Shown in pieces: positions 7,626-14,899 of a DNA stretch of 35,524 nt. The position numbers were made by a program, and so were the translations under genes. The notes beneath the pieces were generated by a model, which was given only the letters and a program-made list of their open reading frames with translations, was not told the DNA's origin and made no database searches. The stretch is from the NCBI RefSeq assembly GCF_947302755.1, contig NZ_CAMYWM010000009.1:1-35524 (forward strand), in the 5' to 3' direction. The DNA comes from an uncultured Anaerovibrio sp. GTDB lineage: Bacteria > Bacillota > Negativicutes > Selenomonadales > Selenomonadaceae. Every line of letters begins with the position of its first letter. Positions within the stretch are counted from its first letter, which is position 1.

Positions 7626-8705
7626 TTAATACTGACCAGCCACGTCGATAAAGCCGAAGGTATCCTCCACCTCACCGGTATGCAAGCCATCAATATAATC
7701 ATACATCTTCTGGGCAAATGGGCCTATCTTGCCGTCGTTGAATACCATTTTGGTATCAGCATTATCGTAGCCCAGCTCACCAACAGGAGAAATTACTGCC
7801 GCTGTACCGGAACCAAATACCTCCTCCAGCTTGCCATCCTTATAGGCCTGCAGCAGCTCATCCGTGGAAATTCTCCGTTCCTCCACCTCATAGCCCCAAG
7901 CCTTGGCCACCTGCAAAACTGTGCGTCTGGTAATACCATCCAGGATAGTACCGTCCAGCTCAGGTGTAACAATCTTATTATCAATCTTAAAGAGGATATT
8001 CATGGAGCCCACTTCGCCAATATATTTACGCTCAACGCCATCCAGCCACAGGGTCTGGTCATAGCCCTTTTCATGGGCCACCAGGCCTGCATGAAGTGAT
8101 GCGGCATAGTTGGCCGGTGTCTTGGCAGCTCCCAGACCGCCCCGGACTGCCCGTACATAAGTGTCCTCCACCATAATCTTTACCGGTGCAAAGCCATGAG
8201 CATAGTAGGCCGCCACAGGAGACAGGATAATCATCAGCTTATAGCATTTGCTGACGCTGACCCCCAAATATGGGTCATTGGCAAAAATAAACGGACGGAT
8301 ATACAGGCTCTGACCAGGGCCATCAGGAATCCAATCCTTTTCAATATTAATCAGCTGCATGAGGGCGTCGTAAACCAGCTTCTCATCCACCTGGGGAATA
8401 TCCAAAATCTTGGCAGATTTATTCAGTCTTGCAATATGATCCTTGGCACGGAATACCACAGCCTTGTTTCCCTTGTAGCGATAGGCCTTGCAGCCCTCGA
8501 AAATGGCCTGGCCATAATGAAGGGTGGTATTGGCGGGGCTTACCTTAATATCCTCATATGGAACAATGCGTGGATCATACCAGCCCTTGCCCTCCTCATA
8601 ATCCATTACAAACATGTAATCAGAAAAATGGGTACCGAACCCGATTTTGGTTACATCAGGTTTTGCCTTTAAAGTATCCGCCTTCACAAAACGAACATCT
8701 GCCAT
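7626..8705 (-). CDS. ilvE: Branched-chain amino-acid aminotransferase
   Basis: This PLP-dependent class IV (fold type IV) aminotransferase interconverts leucine, isoleucine and valine with their 2-oxo acids. It has about 359 residues and is of the BCAT group II type (eukaryote-like/BcaT), with AIFEGCKAYR near residues 67-76. The PLP lysine is in GAAKTPANYAAS (about Lys195), followed by KYIGEVGSMN and the late FGSGTAAVISPVG. The start at 8705 (MADVRF) has AGGAG about 10 nt upstream; an in-frame ATG at 8741 lies inside a palindromic operator-like sequence and is less likely. It is monocistronic, with its own promoter and terminator. No leader of T-box size is present. Confidence 0.94.
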   Translation of the reverse strand: MADVRFVKADTLKAKPDVTKIGFGTHFSDYMFVMDYEEGKGWYDPRIVPYEDIKVSPANTTLHYGQAIFEGCKAYRYKGNKAVVFRAKDHIARLNKSAKILDIPQVDEKLVYDALMQLINIEKDWIPDGPGQSLYIRPFIFANDPYLGVSVSKCYKLMIILSPVAAYYAHGFAPVKIMVEDTYVRAVRGGLGAAKTPANYAASLHAGLVAHEKGYDQTLWLDGVERKYIGEVGSMNILFKIDNKIVTPELDGTILDGITRRTVLQVAKAWGYEVEERRISTDELLQAYKDGKLEEVFGSGTAAVISPVGELGYDNADTKMVFNDGKIGPFAQKMYDYIDGLHTGEVEDTFGFIDVAGQY

Positions 8706-8728
8706 AAATATACATCTCCTAACTGTGT

Positions 8729-8745
8729 GTACATTTTTCATGTAC
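8729..8745. promoter_or_regulatory. Operator-like inverted repeat in the ilvE leader
   Basis: A perfect palindrome GTACAT-N5-ATGTAC lies between the predicted ilvE promoter and its start codon. It is next to TGTGTAAACA (8747-8756). A site in this position fits repressor binding or roadblock control; the regulator is unknown. Confidence 0.4.
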
Positions 8746-8767
8746 TTGTGTAAACATATAATAACTG

Positions 8768-8796
8768 ATTATATGCCTTCCATTGTAATAAATCAA
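8768..8796 (-). promoter_or_regulatory. Predicted sigma-A promoter of ilvE
   Basis: On the minus strand TTGATT (8791-8796) is separated by exactly 17 bp from a perfect TATAAT (8768-8773), about 60 bp upstream of the ilvE start. It is one of the best promoter matches in the window. Confidence 0.7.
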
Positions 8797-8805
8797 GTAT
8801 TTTTT

Positions 8806-8848
8806 GCCATTATCTGCATAACATTGTAAACCATGTACACATAATGGC
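8806..8848. repeat. Inverted repeat between nnrD and ilvE
   Basis: GCCATTAT (8806-8813) pairs perfectly with ATAATGGC (8841-8848) around a 27-nt spacer that contains TGTAAACC and TGTACACA. On the minus strand it is followed by an A run, not a T run, so it is not a classical terminator for nnrD. It could be an operator or an mRNA 3' hairpin. Confidence 0.35.
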
Positions 8849-9730
8849 TCACTTAAGTTCCAGCAGTACCCGGCCTATTCTGTCAATCATATCCGTTGCA
8901 ATAAGGCCATTGCCGTATTCAGCATAGGCCAAATCACCGGCCCGGCCGTGGATATATACCCCCACCACCGGACTTCGGTCTGCCCTGACCTGGGGACAAA
9001 TGCCGGCTATGGTGCCTGCCAGCACATCACCGCTGCCTGCTGTGGCCATTCCCGGATTGCCCACAGTGGTTACATAACCGCTGCCATCAGGATAAACTAC
9101 CACTGTTTTCTCACTTTTACCTACAATAATACAATTACATTCCCGGGACTCCCTGCAGATAATCTCCATATAATCCCTTTTCAGGTCATCCACAGTAACC
9201 CCCGATAACGCGGCCAGCTCCCCTACATGAGGGGTTAAAATCGGCCGTCTTTTGCATTGCTTCAGCAAACTGCCCTGTCCGTTAAAGGCATACAGTCCAT
9301 CGGCATCAATAATCAATTGGGACTCCGTCCCTGTAACAAATTCACGGACCAAAGCCATGGTGCTGTCCTGACGGCCCAGCCCCGGCCCAATAAGGACCAC
9401 ATCATAGCCCCGGGCTTTATCCATAAGGGTACTAAGTGAGTCCCGACCAATAAAACCCCGGCCATTATCCGCCACCGGTATGGTCATAGGCTCCGTCAGC
9501 TTTATTTCAAAAATGGTGTTCAGGCTGGCTGCACAGACCAGGGTAACTATCCCGGCCCCGGCCCGCATGGCCGCCTGGGCAGCCATCACCGCCGCCCCGG
9601 TCAGCCCCCTGGAACCGGCAATAATCAGCACCCGCCCGCAGGTTCCCTTGTGACAGGCTGTCGGACGGGGCCTAATAGCCTCCTTCACCAGTTGCCTATT
9701 AATTGGAATTAATTCCCCTTCCATAGCCAT
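8849..9730 (-). CDS. nnrD: ADP-dependent (S)-NAD(P)H-hydrate dehydratase
   Basis: It repairs hydrated NADH/NADPH by ADP-dependent dehydration in the cytoplasm. The 293-residue protein belongs to the ribokinase-like YjeF C-terminal (CARKD) family. It has GTCGRVLIIAGSRGLTGAA at about 29-47, the ADP-binding GPGLG (115-119), and the signature NPGMATAGSGDVLAG (225-239) with the catalytic Asp235. The epimerase half (YjeF_N/NnrE), often fused at the N-terminus, is absent here. The gene therefore encodes only the dehydratase, and the epimerase, if present, must lie elsewhere. It follows acpS by 6 bp, a common pairing in Firmicutes. Start at ATG 9730 or at the second ATG 9724. Confidence 0.92.
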   Translation of the reverse strand: MAMEGELIPINRQLVKEAIRPRPTACHKGTCGRVLIIAGSRGLTGAAVMAAQAAMRAGAGIVTLVCAASLNTIFEIKLTEPMTIPVADNGRGFIGRDSLSTLMDKARGYDVVLIGPGLGRQDSTMALVREFVTGTESQLIIDADGLYAFNGQGSLLKQCKRRPILTPHVGELAALSGVTVDDLKRDYMEIICRESRECNCIIVGKSEKTVVVYPDGSGYVTTVGNPGMATAGSGDVLAGTIAGICPQVRADRSPVVGVYIHGRAGDLAYAEYGNGLIATDMIDRIGRVLLELK

Positions 9731-9736
9731 AATACC

Positions 9737-10108
9737 CTATCCCTCCAGAACGCACTGGGACACAGCACTGGTCTTTGAATGACTTATGCTAAGCCAGATA
9801 TTCTTTACACCCTTTTTCTCTGCATATTCTGCAAAATAACCGGATAACCTGACCCGGGGGCAGCCCAGTTCATCGTTGAATATGTCAATATCCACCAGCT
9901 CGCCCCCCCGCAGGCCTGTACCAAAGGCCTTTAAAATAGCCTCCTTGGCCGCAAACCGCCCGGCAAAGGACTGAACACGGCTTTTTCCCCGGGCCTGACA
10001 ATATTCTATTTCATTTCCGGTGTACACCCTTTTTAAAAAGGCCTCACTGGCAATGGCCCTCTGTACCCGATCCATTTCAATAATATCTACACCTATACCA
10101 ATAATCAT
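9737..10108 (-). CDS. acpS: Holo-[acyl-carrier-protein] synthase
   Basis: It transfers 4'-phosphopantetheine from CoA to a serine of acyl carrier protein. The product has 123 residues from the ATG at 10108, beginning MIIGIGVDIIEMDRV with the metal-binding Asp8 and the RFAAKEAILKAFG motif carrying Glu56. The open frame continues 28 codons upstream, but AcpS family members start at this point and GGAGAAAAG lies just before the ATG. The upstream extension overlaps the second copy of the palindromic repeat, so it is not considered protein. It is directly followed by nnrD. Confidence 0.94.
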   Translation of the reverse strand: MIIGIGVDIIEMDRVQRAIASEAFLKRVYTGNEIEYCQARGKSRVQSFAGRFAAKEAILKAFGTGLRGGELVDIDIFNDELGCPRVRLSGYFAEYAEKKGVKNIWLSISHSKTSAVSQCVLEG

Positions 10109-10126
10109 CGCTTTTCTCCATAGCAA

Positions 10127-10160
10127 GCTCCCGTGCAAAATAGAATTTCGCACTACGCCC
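10127..10160. repeat. Palindromic repeat, REP-like copy 2
   Basis: GTGCAAAA-N5-TTTCGCAC followed by TACG, with AAGCTCCC before it. Compared with copy 1 at the left edge (read on the other strand), the 24-nt core has the same length and about 19 identical bases, and the flanks match (CTCC before, TAC after). It lies between motB and acpS. Confidence 0.5.
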
Positions 10161-10220
10161 TTACAACGATCACTAAGCTCCCACTGCGCCATAGGCTTGT
10201 GCTCGCTAAGTGTTCATAGT

Positions 10221-10243
10221 AAAAGGGCCCCTAAGAGCCCTTT
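10221..10243 (-). terminator. Probable terminator after motB
   Basis: AAAGGGC (10222-10228) pairs with GCCCTTT (10237-10243) around an 8-nt loop, 5 bp past the motB stop. On the minus strand only a short T run follows, so termination may be partial. Confidence 0.45.
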
Positions 10244-10247
10244 CAGT

Positions 10248-11018
10248 TTAACGAATATTCTGCATTGCTGATTTATCAAGATGAACTGCCCGCTCAATCA
10301 GTACCTCAACGCGACGGTTCTGAGTCCGCCCCTCATCGGTAACATTGTCAGCTATTGGTCTGTATTGGCTGCAGCCCACTGCACTGAACCGCGCCGGGTT
10401 CATTCGTGCATCCTGGGCCAAAATGAATTTCATAAAATTAAGGGCACGGGCCGTACTTAACTCCCAGTTGGACGGGAACTGGGCATTGCTTATGGGAACA
10501 TCATCAGTATGGCCGGAAATCAAAATTCGCTGCGGAATAGGCGCGATAAGAGCCGCAATGGCCGGACCTATACGCTGTACTCCCGGTACCAGGTCTGCCG
10601 ACCCTGACGGGAACAGGGCCTTTTCCTTAATACGTATCATAAGCCCCTCTTCAGTAAGGGTGGTGCTCAAATCCTCCTGCAGCTCATTTTGCTCAATATA
10701 CTGGTCCAGGCTGCGTTTCACCGCCTCCAGCTGATTGTTCTCCGCCAAATACGCCTCAGCACCGCCATCATCATTGGACAGATAATCACGGGAGCTGGTG
10801 GCTGCCGGTCCTGCACCAACAAAGAAGGATGGGCCGCCCAGATTAAAGGCTGACGTAAAGGCCTGCGCCATTTGGGTCAGCTTGGTTTCATCAGTCTGGG
10901 AAATGGCAAACAAACAGATAAACAGGGCCAGAAGCAGGGTCATCAAGTCAGAATAAGGCAGAAGCCATGCCTCTGATGCTTCTTCTTCATGAGGCTTTGG
11001 TCTTTTTTTCTTTGCCAT
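10248..11018 (-). CDS. motB: Flagellar stator protein MotB
   Basis: With MotA it forms the ion-conducting stator anchored to peptidoglycan. The 256-residue protein has a basic cytoplasmic N-terminus, one transmembrane helix (about 18-40) that contains the ion-carrying aspartate in PYSDLMT (Asp24), and a plug/linker with an acidic stretch. The C-terminal OmpA-like peptidoglycan-binding domain holds ISGHTDDVPI and NWELSTARA. It lies 3 bp downstream of motA. Whether it uses H+ or Na+ is not decided by these motifs. Confidence 0.94.
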   Translation of the reverse strand: MAKKKRPKPHEEEASEAWLLPYSDLMTLLLALFICLFAISQTDETKLTQMAQAFTSAFNLGGPSFFVGAGPAATSSRDYLSNDDGGAEAYLAENNQLEAVKRSLDQYIEQNELQEDLSTTLTEEGLMIRIKEKALFPSGSADLVPGVQRIGPAIAALIAPIPQRILISGHTDDVPISNAQFPSNWELSTARALNFMKFILAQDARMNPARFSAVGCSQYRPIADNVTDEGRTQNRRVEVLIERAVHLDKSAMQNIR

Positions 11019-11021
11019 CGT

Positions 11022-11798
11022 TTATTCCTCCTTCTTCAAGCCTTCACGTTCTGTCTGAGGAATAAATACCATGAGCTTAGCCTCGATGGCTGTAGGAGAG
11101 TCACCTGCCTGCAAGGACAAAATCCCCTCAATAATCATACGTTTTTGATTTATTTCCTGTTCAGACAGGATTTTAAGCTTATTACAGAATGGAAGCCACA
11201 ATACGTAGCCGGTGAATATACCCAGTATTGTCGCAACGAAGGCCGCTGCAATGGAGTGACCCAGCTTATCAATATCATTCAGGTTACCCAGGGCGGCAAT
11301 CAGACCTACTACGGCGCCAAGTACGCCCAGAGTCGGTGCATAGGTACCGGCCTGGGAGAACATGGAACGGTTCTCCGCATGACGGGCCTGCATTATGGCC
11401 AGCTCCGCATCCAGTACATCACTTACAAATTCCGGCTCCATACCATCAATAACCATACCCAGGCCGGTGCGGAAGAAGGGATCCTCTATTTCCTGAACCT
11501 TGCTTTCCAGGGCCAGAATACCTTCTCTGCGGGCCAGCTGGGATAATTCAATAAACAGCTGCAAAAGCTCACCCGAGGATTGCAGATTATTCTTTTTAAA
11601 GGTCATACCGATGAGCTTCGGAAACCGCACAACCTGGTCCATACGGAAGCCGATGCAAATACAGGAAAAGGTACCACCTACGATAATAAGAAACGCAGCT
11701 GGATTATTAAGTGCAGAAATTGGCGCCCCCTTTATTACCATACCTACGAATACAGAAACAAGACCCATGACCAGGCCAACAACTGTAGCTAATTCCAA
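11022..11798 (-). CDS. motA: Flagellar motor stator protein MotA (TTG start)
   Basis: This is the membrane subunit of the flagellar stator that presses on the rotor. The 258-residue protein has four transmembrane segments (about 1-22, 31-52, 146-170 and 179-200). The cytoplasmic loop contains RREGILALE, and TYAPTLGVLGAVVGLI carries the conserved proline region of helix 3. The start is a TTG at 11796-11798, preceded by GGGGGG about 7 nt upstream. The encoded MELATVVGLVMG matches family N-termini, and the next ATG (codon 11) would cut off part of helix 1. It is transcribed divergently from the LysR gene, with a long leader. No other flagellar gene is nearby. Confidence 0.93.
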   Translation of the reverse strand: MELATVVGLVMGLVSVFVGMVIKGAPISALNNPAAFLIIVGGTFSCICIGFRMDQVVRFPKLIGMTFKKNNLQSSGELLQLFIELSQLARREGILALESKVQEIEDPFFRTGLGMVIDGMEPEFVSDVLDAELAIMQARHAENRSMFSQAGTYAPTLGVLGAVVGLIAALGNLNDIDKLGHSIAAAFVATILGIFTGYVLWLPFCNKLKILSEQEINQKRMIIEGILSLQAGDSPTAIEAKLMVFIPQTEREGLKKEE

Positions 11799-11818
11799 AA
11801 TAATTCCCCCCGTTTAAT

Positions 11819-12154
11819 CCATAATATGCCGCCAATAACCGACATATACAGATTGGTATACTTCAATGAGAATGCGGTGAACAGCTCACAGGCCACCACA
11901 CCCATAATGTGTATATTCTATACGAATATAAAAAATCCTACCTGCACATATACATACACACTTATTATACAACAAAACCATCAAAAAACCAAAATACTAA
12001 ATACCCATTTTTCCCTTAACAGGAAAATAATAAATTTTTCTTATCTTACCATAAGAAGTATTTAACATTCACATAACATATGATATAATAATCAACGGAT
12101 AATTTTGATTTATCGGACGAAAAATCCTTATCAGCTATATCGGAGTGATTACCA
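11819..12154. promoter_or_regulatory. Divergent intergenic control region between motA and the LysR-family gene
   Basis: The 336-bp AT-rich stretch holds no convincing gene. The plus-strand promoter of the LysR gene is clear (12062-12089). For motA a minus-strand TATAAT at 11964-11969, with a weak TTGGTT (11987-11992) at 17 bp spacing, is possible. That would give a leader of about 160 nt. I could not find a convincing flagellar sigma-28 type promoter. A 79-codon open frame on the plus strand has no ribosome binding site and low complexity and is not called. Confidence 0.6.
12062..12089 (+). promoter_or_regulatory. Predicted sigma-A promoter of the LysR-family gene
   Basis: TTAACA (5 of 6 to consensus) is followed after 16 bp by a perfect TATAAT (12084-12089), about 65 bp upstream of the start codon. 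This leaves room for autoregulatory binding typical of LysR-type regulators. Confidence 0.65.
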
Positions 12155-13036
12155 ATGGAATTAAGACAGTTAGAATATTTTCAGATGGCAAGCCGGTTGA
12201 AAAATATCACCAGAGCTGCGGAACGCCTGAACGTATCCCAACCGAATATTACTGTAGCCATAAAAAAGCTAGAGGCTGAGCTGGGCATACAGCTGTTTGA
12301 CCGCAGTCAAAAGCAGCTTTTATTGACTCCCGAGGGCACCATTTTTCTCAACAGGATAGAATTGGCCCTCCGCAACATTCACGATGCCGTCCTTGAGGTC
12401 AACGACTACAAGCAGCTGCAAAAGGGTACCATAAAAATTGGCATCCCATCCATGATTGGTGCTTACCTGTTCCCAAGGATTTTTTCCAGCTTCCAGCATC
12501 TATACCCCCATCTTGATATTTACCTGTATGAGGAAGGGTCCATGACCATCCGGGAACAGCTGGAGCGGGATGAACTGGATTTTGGCATTGTCATCCTTTC
12601 CGATGCCTCCTCCAGTCTGCAGCTGCTGCCTATGGCCCGAAACCAGATTGTGGCCTGTGTGCCTAATGGTCATCCACTAGCCAAAAAGGAGTCCATCAAC
12701 ATTACCGACATAAGCGATGCAGATCTCATTATGCTGAAGGAGGGCTCCTTCCTACGGTATATGGTGCTGAATAAATTGAAGCTGGCCAACATCACCCCAA
12801 ATATTGTTCTGGAATCCAATCAGATAGAGACCATCAAGGGACTAGTAAGCAGCAACGTAGGCATCTCATTCCTGTTGGATTTCATCGTAAAGGGCACCCC
12901 CGGCGTCAAGATACTGCCCTTTGAGGAGCCCATATATGTGGATTTGGGATTGGCCTGGAAAAAGGAACGCTATATTTCCAAAGCCGCCCAATCCTTCATT
13001 GATTTCTGCAAAAACACGCTTAACGACCAGCACTGA
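12155..13036 (+). CDS. LysR-family transcriptional regulator
   Basis: The DNA-binding regulator has 293 residues. The N-terminal winged helix-turn-helix (about 1-60) reads MELRQLEYF, then ITRAAERLNVSQPNITVAIKKLE and GIQLFDRS. A LysR substrate-binding domain follows (about 88-290; KIGIPSMIGAYLFPRI at its start), with periplasmic-binding-protein fold and unknown effector. GGAG lies about 10 nt upstream of the ATG. It is the only plus-strand gene in the window. The usual divergently transcribed target would be motAB, but these belong to flagellar regulons, so its true target may be elsewhere. It ends at a very strong bidirectional terminator. Confidence 0.93.
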   Translation: MELRQLEYFQMASRLKNITRAAERLNVSQPNITVAIKKLEAELGIQLFDRSQKQLLLTPEGTIFLNRIELALRNIHDAVLEVNDYKQLQKGTIKIGIPSMIGAYLFPRIFSSFQHLYPHLDIYLYEEGSMTIREQLERDELDFGIVILSDASSSLQLLPMARNQIVACVPNGHPLAKKESINITDISDADLIMLKEGSFLRYMVLNKLKLANITPNIVLESNQIETIKGLVSSNVGISFLLDFIVKGTPGVKILPFEEPIYVDLGLAWKKERYISKAAQSFIDFCKNTLNDQH

Positions 13037-13038
13037 GC

Positions 13039-13083
13039 CAAAAAAACAGCGTCAGGATAACCCTCCTGACGCTGTTATTTTTA
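13039..13083. terminator. Strong bidirectional terminator between the LysR gene and the DUF815 gene
   Basis: A perfect 13-bp stem (13045-13057 with 13064-13076; core CAGCGTCAGGA) has a 6-nt loop. It is flanked by an A run on the left and ATTTTTATT on the right, so it works for both converging genes. Confidence 0.95.
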
Positions 13084-13102
13084 TTGGATAGAATAAAGGC
13101 CT

Positions 13103-14341
13103 CTACTTCATCTGTCCCAAATAATGGGTCACAAATTGGCGGGCACTTCGGCCGCTGCGGCCGGAATGCTCCAAATTCCACCTATGCCCCAAAATTCTTA
13201 GCTCCTCCCGGTCCAGATGAATGCCCTCCTGACCCAGGAAATGATCGATTATATTCAGATACTCGTCCTGACTTGGCTCCAAATAGGTAATAATCAGGCC
13301 AAATCGATCTGACAGGGAAATTGTCTCATTTATACTGTCATTTCTAAAGAGCTCATCCTGGCCATCAGCCCGATCCCGCCAGGTCTCCCTAATCAAATGA
13401 CGCCTGTTGGAGGTAGCATAAATCAATACATTCTCCGGACAGGATTCCACGCCGCCCTCAATGGCCGACTTTAAATACTTATAATCGCTGTCCGATTCCT
13501 CAAAGGACAAATCATCAAAAAAGATAATAAACCGCTTGCTGGCGTATTGGCGCAGGGTAGCCATTATGGTTGGCAGCTCATTAAGCTGGGCCTTCTGCAT
13601 CTGAAGCAGCCTGAGACCCTGACTGTAATAGGCCTTGGCCAGAGCCTTTACCCCGGAGGATTTACCGGTGCCCCGAGCCCCCACCAGCAGCACATTATTG
13701 GCCGGCTTCCGGTTGATAAAGGCCAGGGTATTGCTGATAAGCTGCTCCTTTTGCCGCTTATAGCCAATAATATCTGCAAAATCCATGGCCTCAAAATGAC
13801 GAATGCCCTTCAGCTTCTGATTTTCACTGTCCCAGGAAAAGGCCTGATGGGAGGCAATTTCCCCATAGCCGTATTTTTGGTAAAAAACCAAAAAGGCCTC
13901 TGCCACGGTTTCCGGGGTATTGCAGCCCTTCAGTTGGTTTTCCAGAAAGGCCGTGGCCTCCAGGGTATAGGGAATAGACGGAACATAATCCTCCAGAATG
14001 CTTATATTCACAATACTGGTGGCCCTGTTGAACAGCAGGGGCAGCAGCTTGGTAATATCATGGATAAAAGCCTTTTTCAGGCTTTCCCCAATAGCTCCCT
14101 TGGAGGTTTCCGTCATCTTGGCTGCCAAGCACCCCTCCTGGCTGAGTAAATGAAGAAATAATTCCCGTATAAGATTACCGCTCCAGCCTTCATTTTCGGC
14201 CTTTTCCACCAGATGACCGGCAAAGGCATGACTCAGGGCCAAATCCTCCGGAGCGCTGCTGGCCGCCATCAGCTCCTGGACCAGCTTATCCTTCAGGATG
14301 CTGCGGCACACCAGCATATTTTCAAGATCAATCCTTATCAT
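13103..14341 (-). CDS. DUF815-family AAA+ ATPase
   Basis: The 412-residue protein has an all-alpha N-terminal half of unknown role. A C-terminal P-loop ATPase domain follows: Walker A GARGTGKSS (221-229), Walker B FIIFFDDLSF (271-280) and a sensor-like IYATSNRRHL. The late region is DRFGLIITYLEPSQDEYL. This architecture matches the DUF815 family, ATPases related to AAA+ proteins, widespread in Firmicutes and proteobacteria with no defined function. The gene follows aroK by 45 bp, so it may be co-transcribed with aroC-aroK. No transmembrane segment is present. A role in shikimate metabolism is not implied by the sequence. Confidence 0.88.
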   Translation of the reverse strand: MIRIDLENMLVCRSILKDKLVQELMAASSAPEDLALSHAFAGHLVEKAENEGWSGNLIRELFLHLLSQEGCLAAKMTETSKGAIGESLKKAFIHDITKLLPLLFNRATSIVNISILEDYVPSIPYTLEATAFLENQLKGCNTPETVAEAFLVFYQKYGYGEIASHQAFSWDSENQKLKGIRHFEAMDFADIIGYKRQKEQLISNTLAFINRKPANNVLLVGARGTGKSSGVKALAKAYYSQGLRLLQMQKAQLNELPTIMATLRQYASKRFIIFFDDLSFEESDSDYKYLKSAIEGGVESCPENVLIYATSNRRHLIRETWRDRADGQDELFRNDSINETISLSDRFGLIITYLEPSQDEYLNIIDHFLGQEGIHLDREELRILGHRWNLEHSGRSGRSARQFVTHYLGQMK

Positions 14342-14386
14342 ATTATTAACTCCCGCCTAAAAAATCCTTTTTCGGCATTCAGCTGC

Positions 14387-14899
14387 CTATCGGTGCTTCA
14401 TATAGGAAATAATATCCCGAGCCACCTGCATGGGGGATAAATCCGTGGTATCCAGGGTATAGTCCGCCTGGTCATACATAGGCTGACGCTGGGCCAACAG
14501 CTCAATTATCCCCTGCCGCCGGTCCTCCATGGCATCCAAAAGGGGCCTTGTTCCCTTTCCGGAGGTACGCTCCACTATGGAATCCACACTGGCCGACAGG
14601 CAAATAATCCGCCCGGTTCTCTTTAATATGGCCACATTTTCCGGATCCTTTATAGTACCGCCCCCGGTGGCAATAACCACACTTTTCCTGGCGGCTGCCT
14701 CCCGGCACATTTCCTTTTCCCGCTCCCGAAAATAGGCTTCACCATGCTTTTCAAACATTTCCGGAATGGTCATTTGATACTTCTTTTCAATGGCCTTATC
14801 CATATCGATGAACTTAAAGCCCAGCATATTGGCCAGCATCCGGCCTGTACTGGATTTGCCCACACCCATAAAGCCAATCAACACAACATTTTTTATCAT
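14387..14899 (-). CDS. aroK: Shikimate kinase
   Basis: It phosphorylates shikimate to shikimate-3-phosphate in the chorismate pathway. 170 residues, the family length. P-loop GFMGVGKSSTGR (about 9-20), the shikimate-binding DMD (32-34), FREREKEM, the GGGTI motif and the arginine-bearing lid GKGTRPLL are all visible. The ATG overlaps the aroC stop by four bases (ATGA), a classic sign of coupled translation. Confidence 0.95.
   Translation of the reverse strand: MIKNVVLIGFMGVGKSSTGRMLANMLGFKFIDMDKAIEKKYQMTIPEMFEKHGEAYFREREKEMCREAAARKSVVIATGGGTIKDPENVAILKRTGRIICLSASVDSIVERTSGKGTRPLLDAMEDRRQGIIELLAQRQPMYDQADYTLDTTDLSPMQVARDIISYMKHR

Noticed and set aside
8706-8848. T-box or other riboswitch upstream of ilvE
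   Set aside because: The leader after the predicted promoter is only about 55 nt and has no T-box sequence or terminator/antiterminator pair.
8806-8848. Intrinsic terminator of nnrD
   Set aside because: On the minus strand the stem is followed by an A run rather than a T run, and the loop is 27 nt.
11799-11960. Flagellar sigma-28 promoter for motAB
   Set aside because: I found only a weak resemblance (GTCGGTTAT without a proper -35), not enough to support a call.
11826-12065. A 79-codon plus-strand frame between motA and the LysR gene
   Set aside because: Low-complexity Thr/Asn/Ile-rich translation, no ribosome binding site, and it overlaps the LysR promoter.
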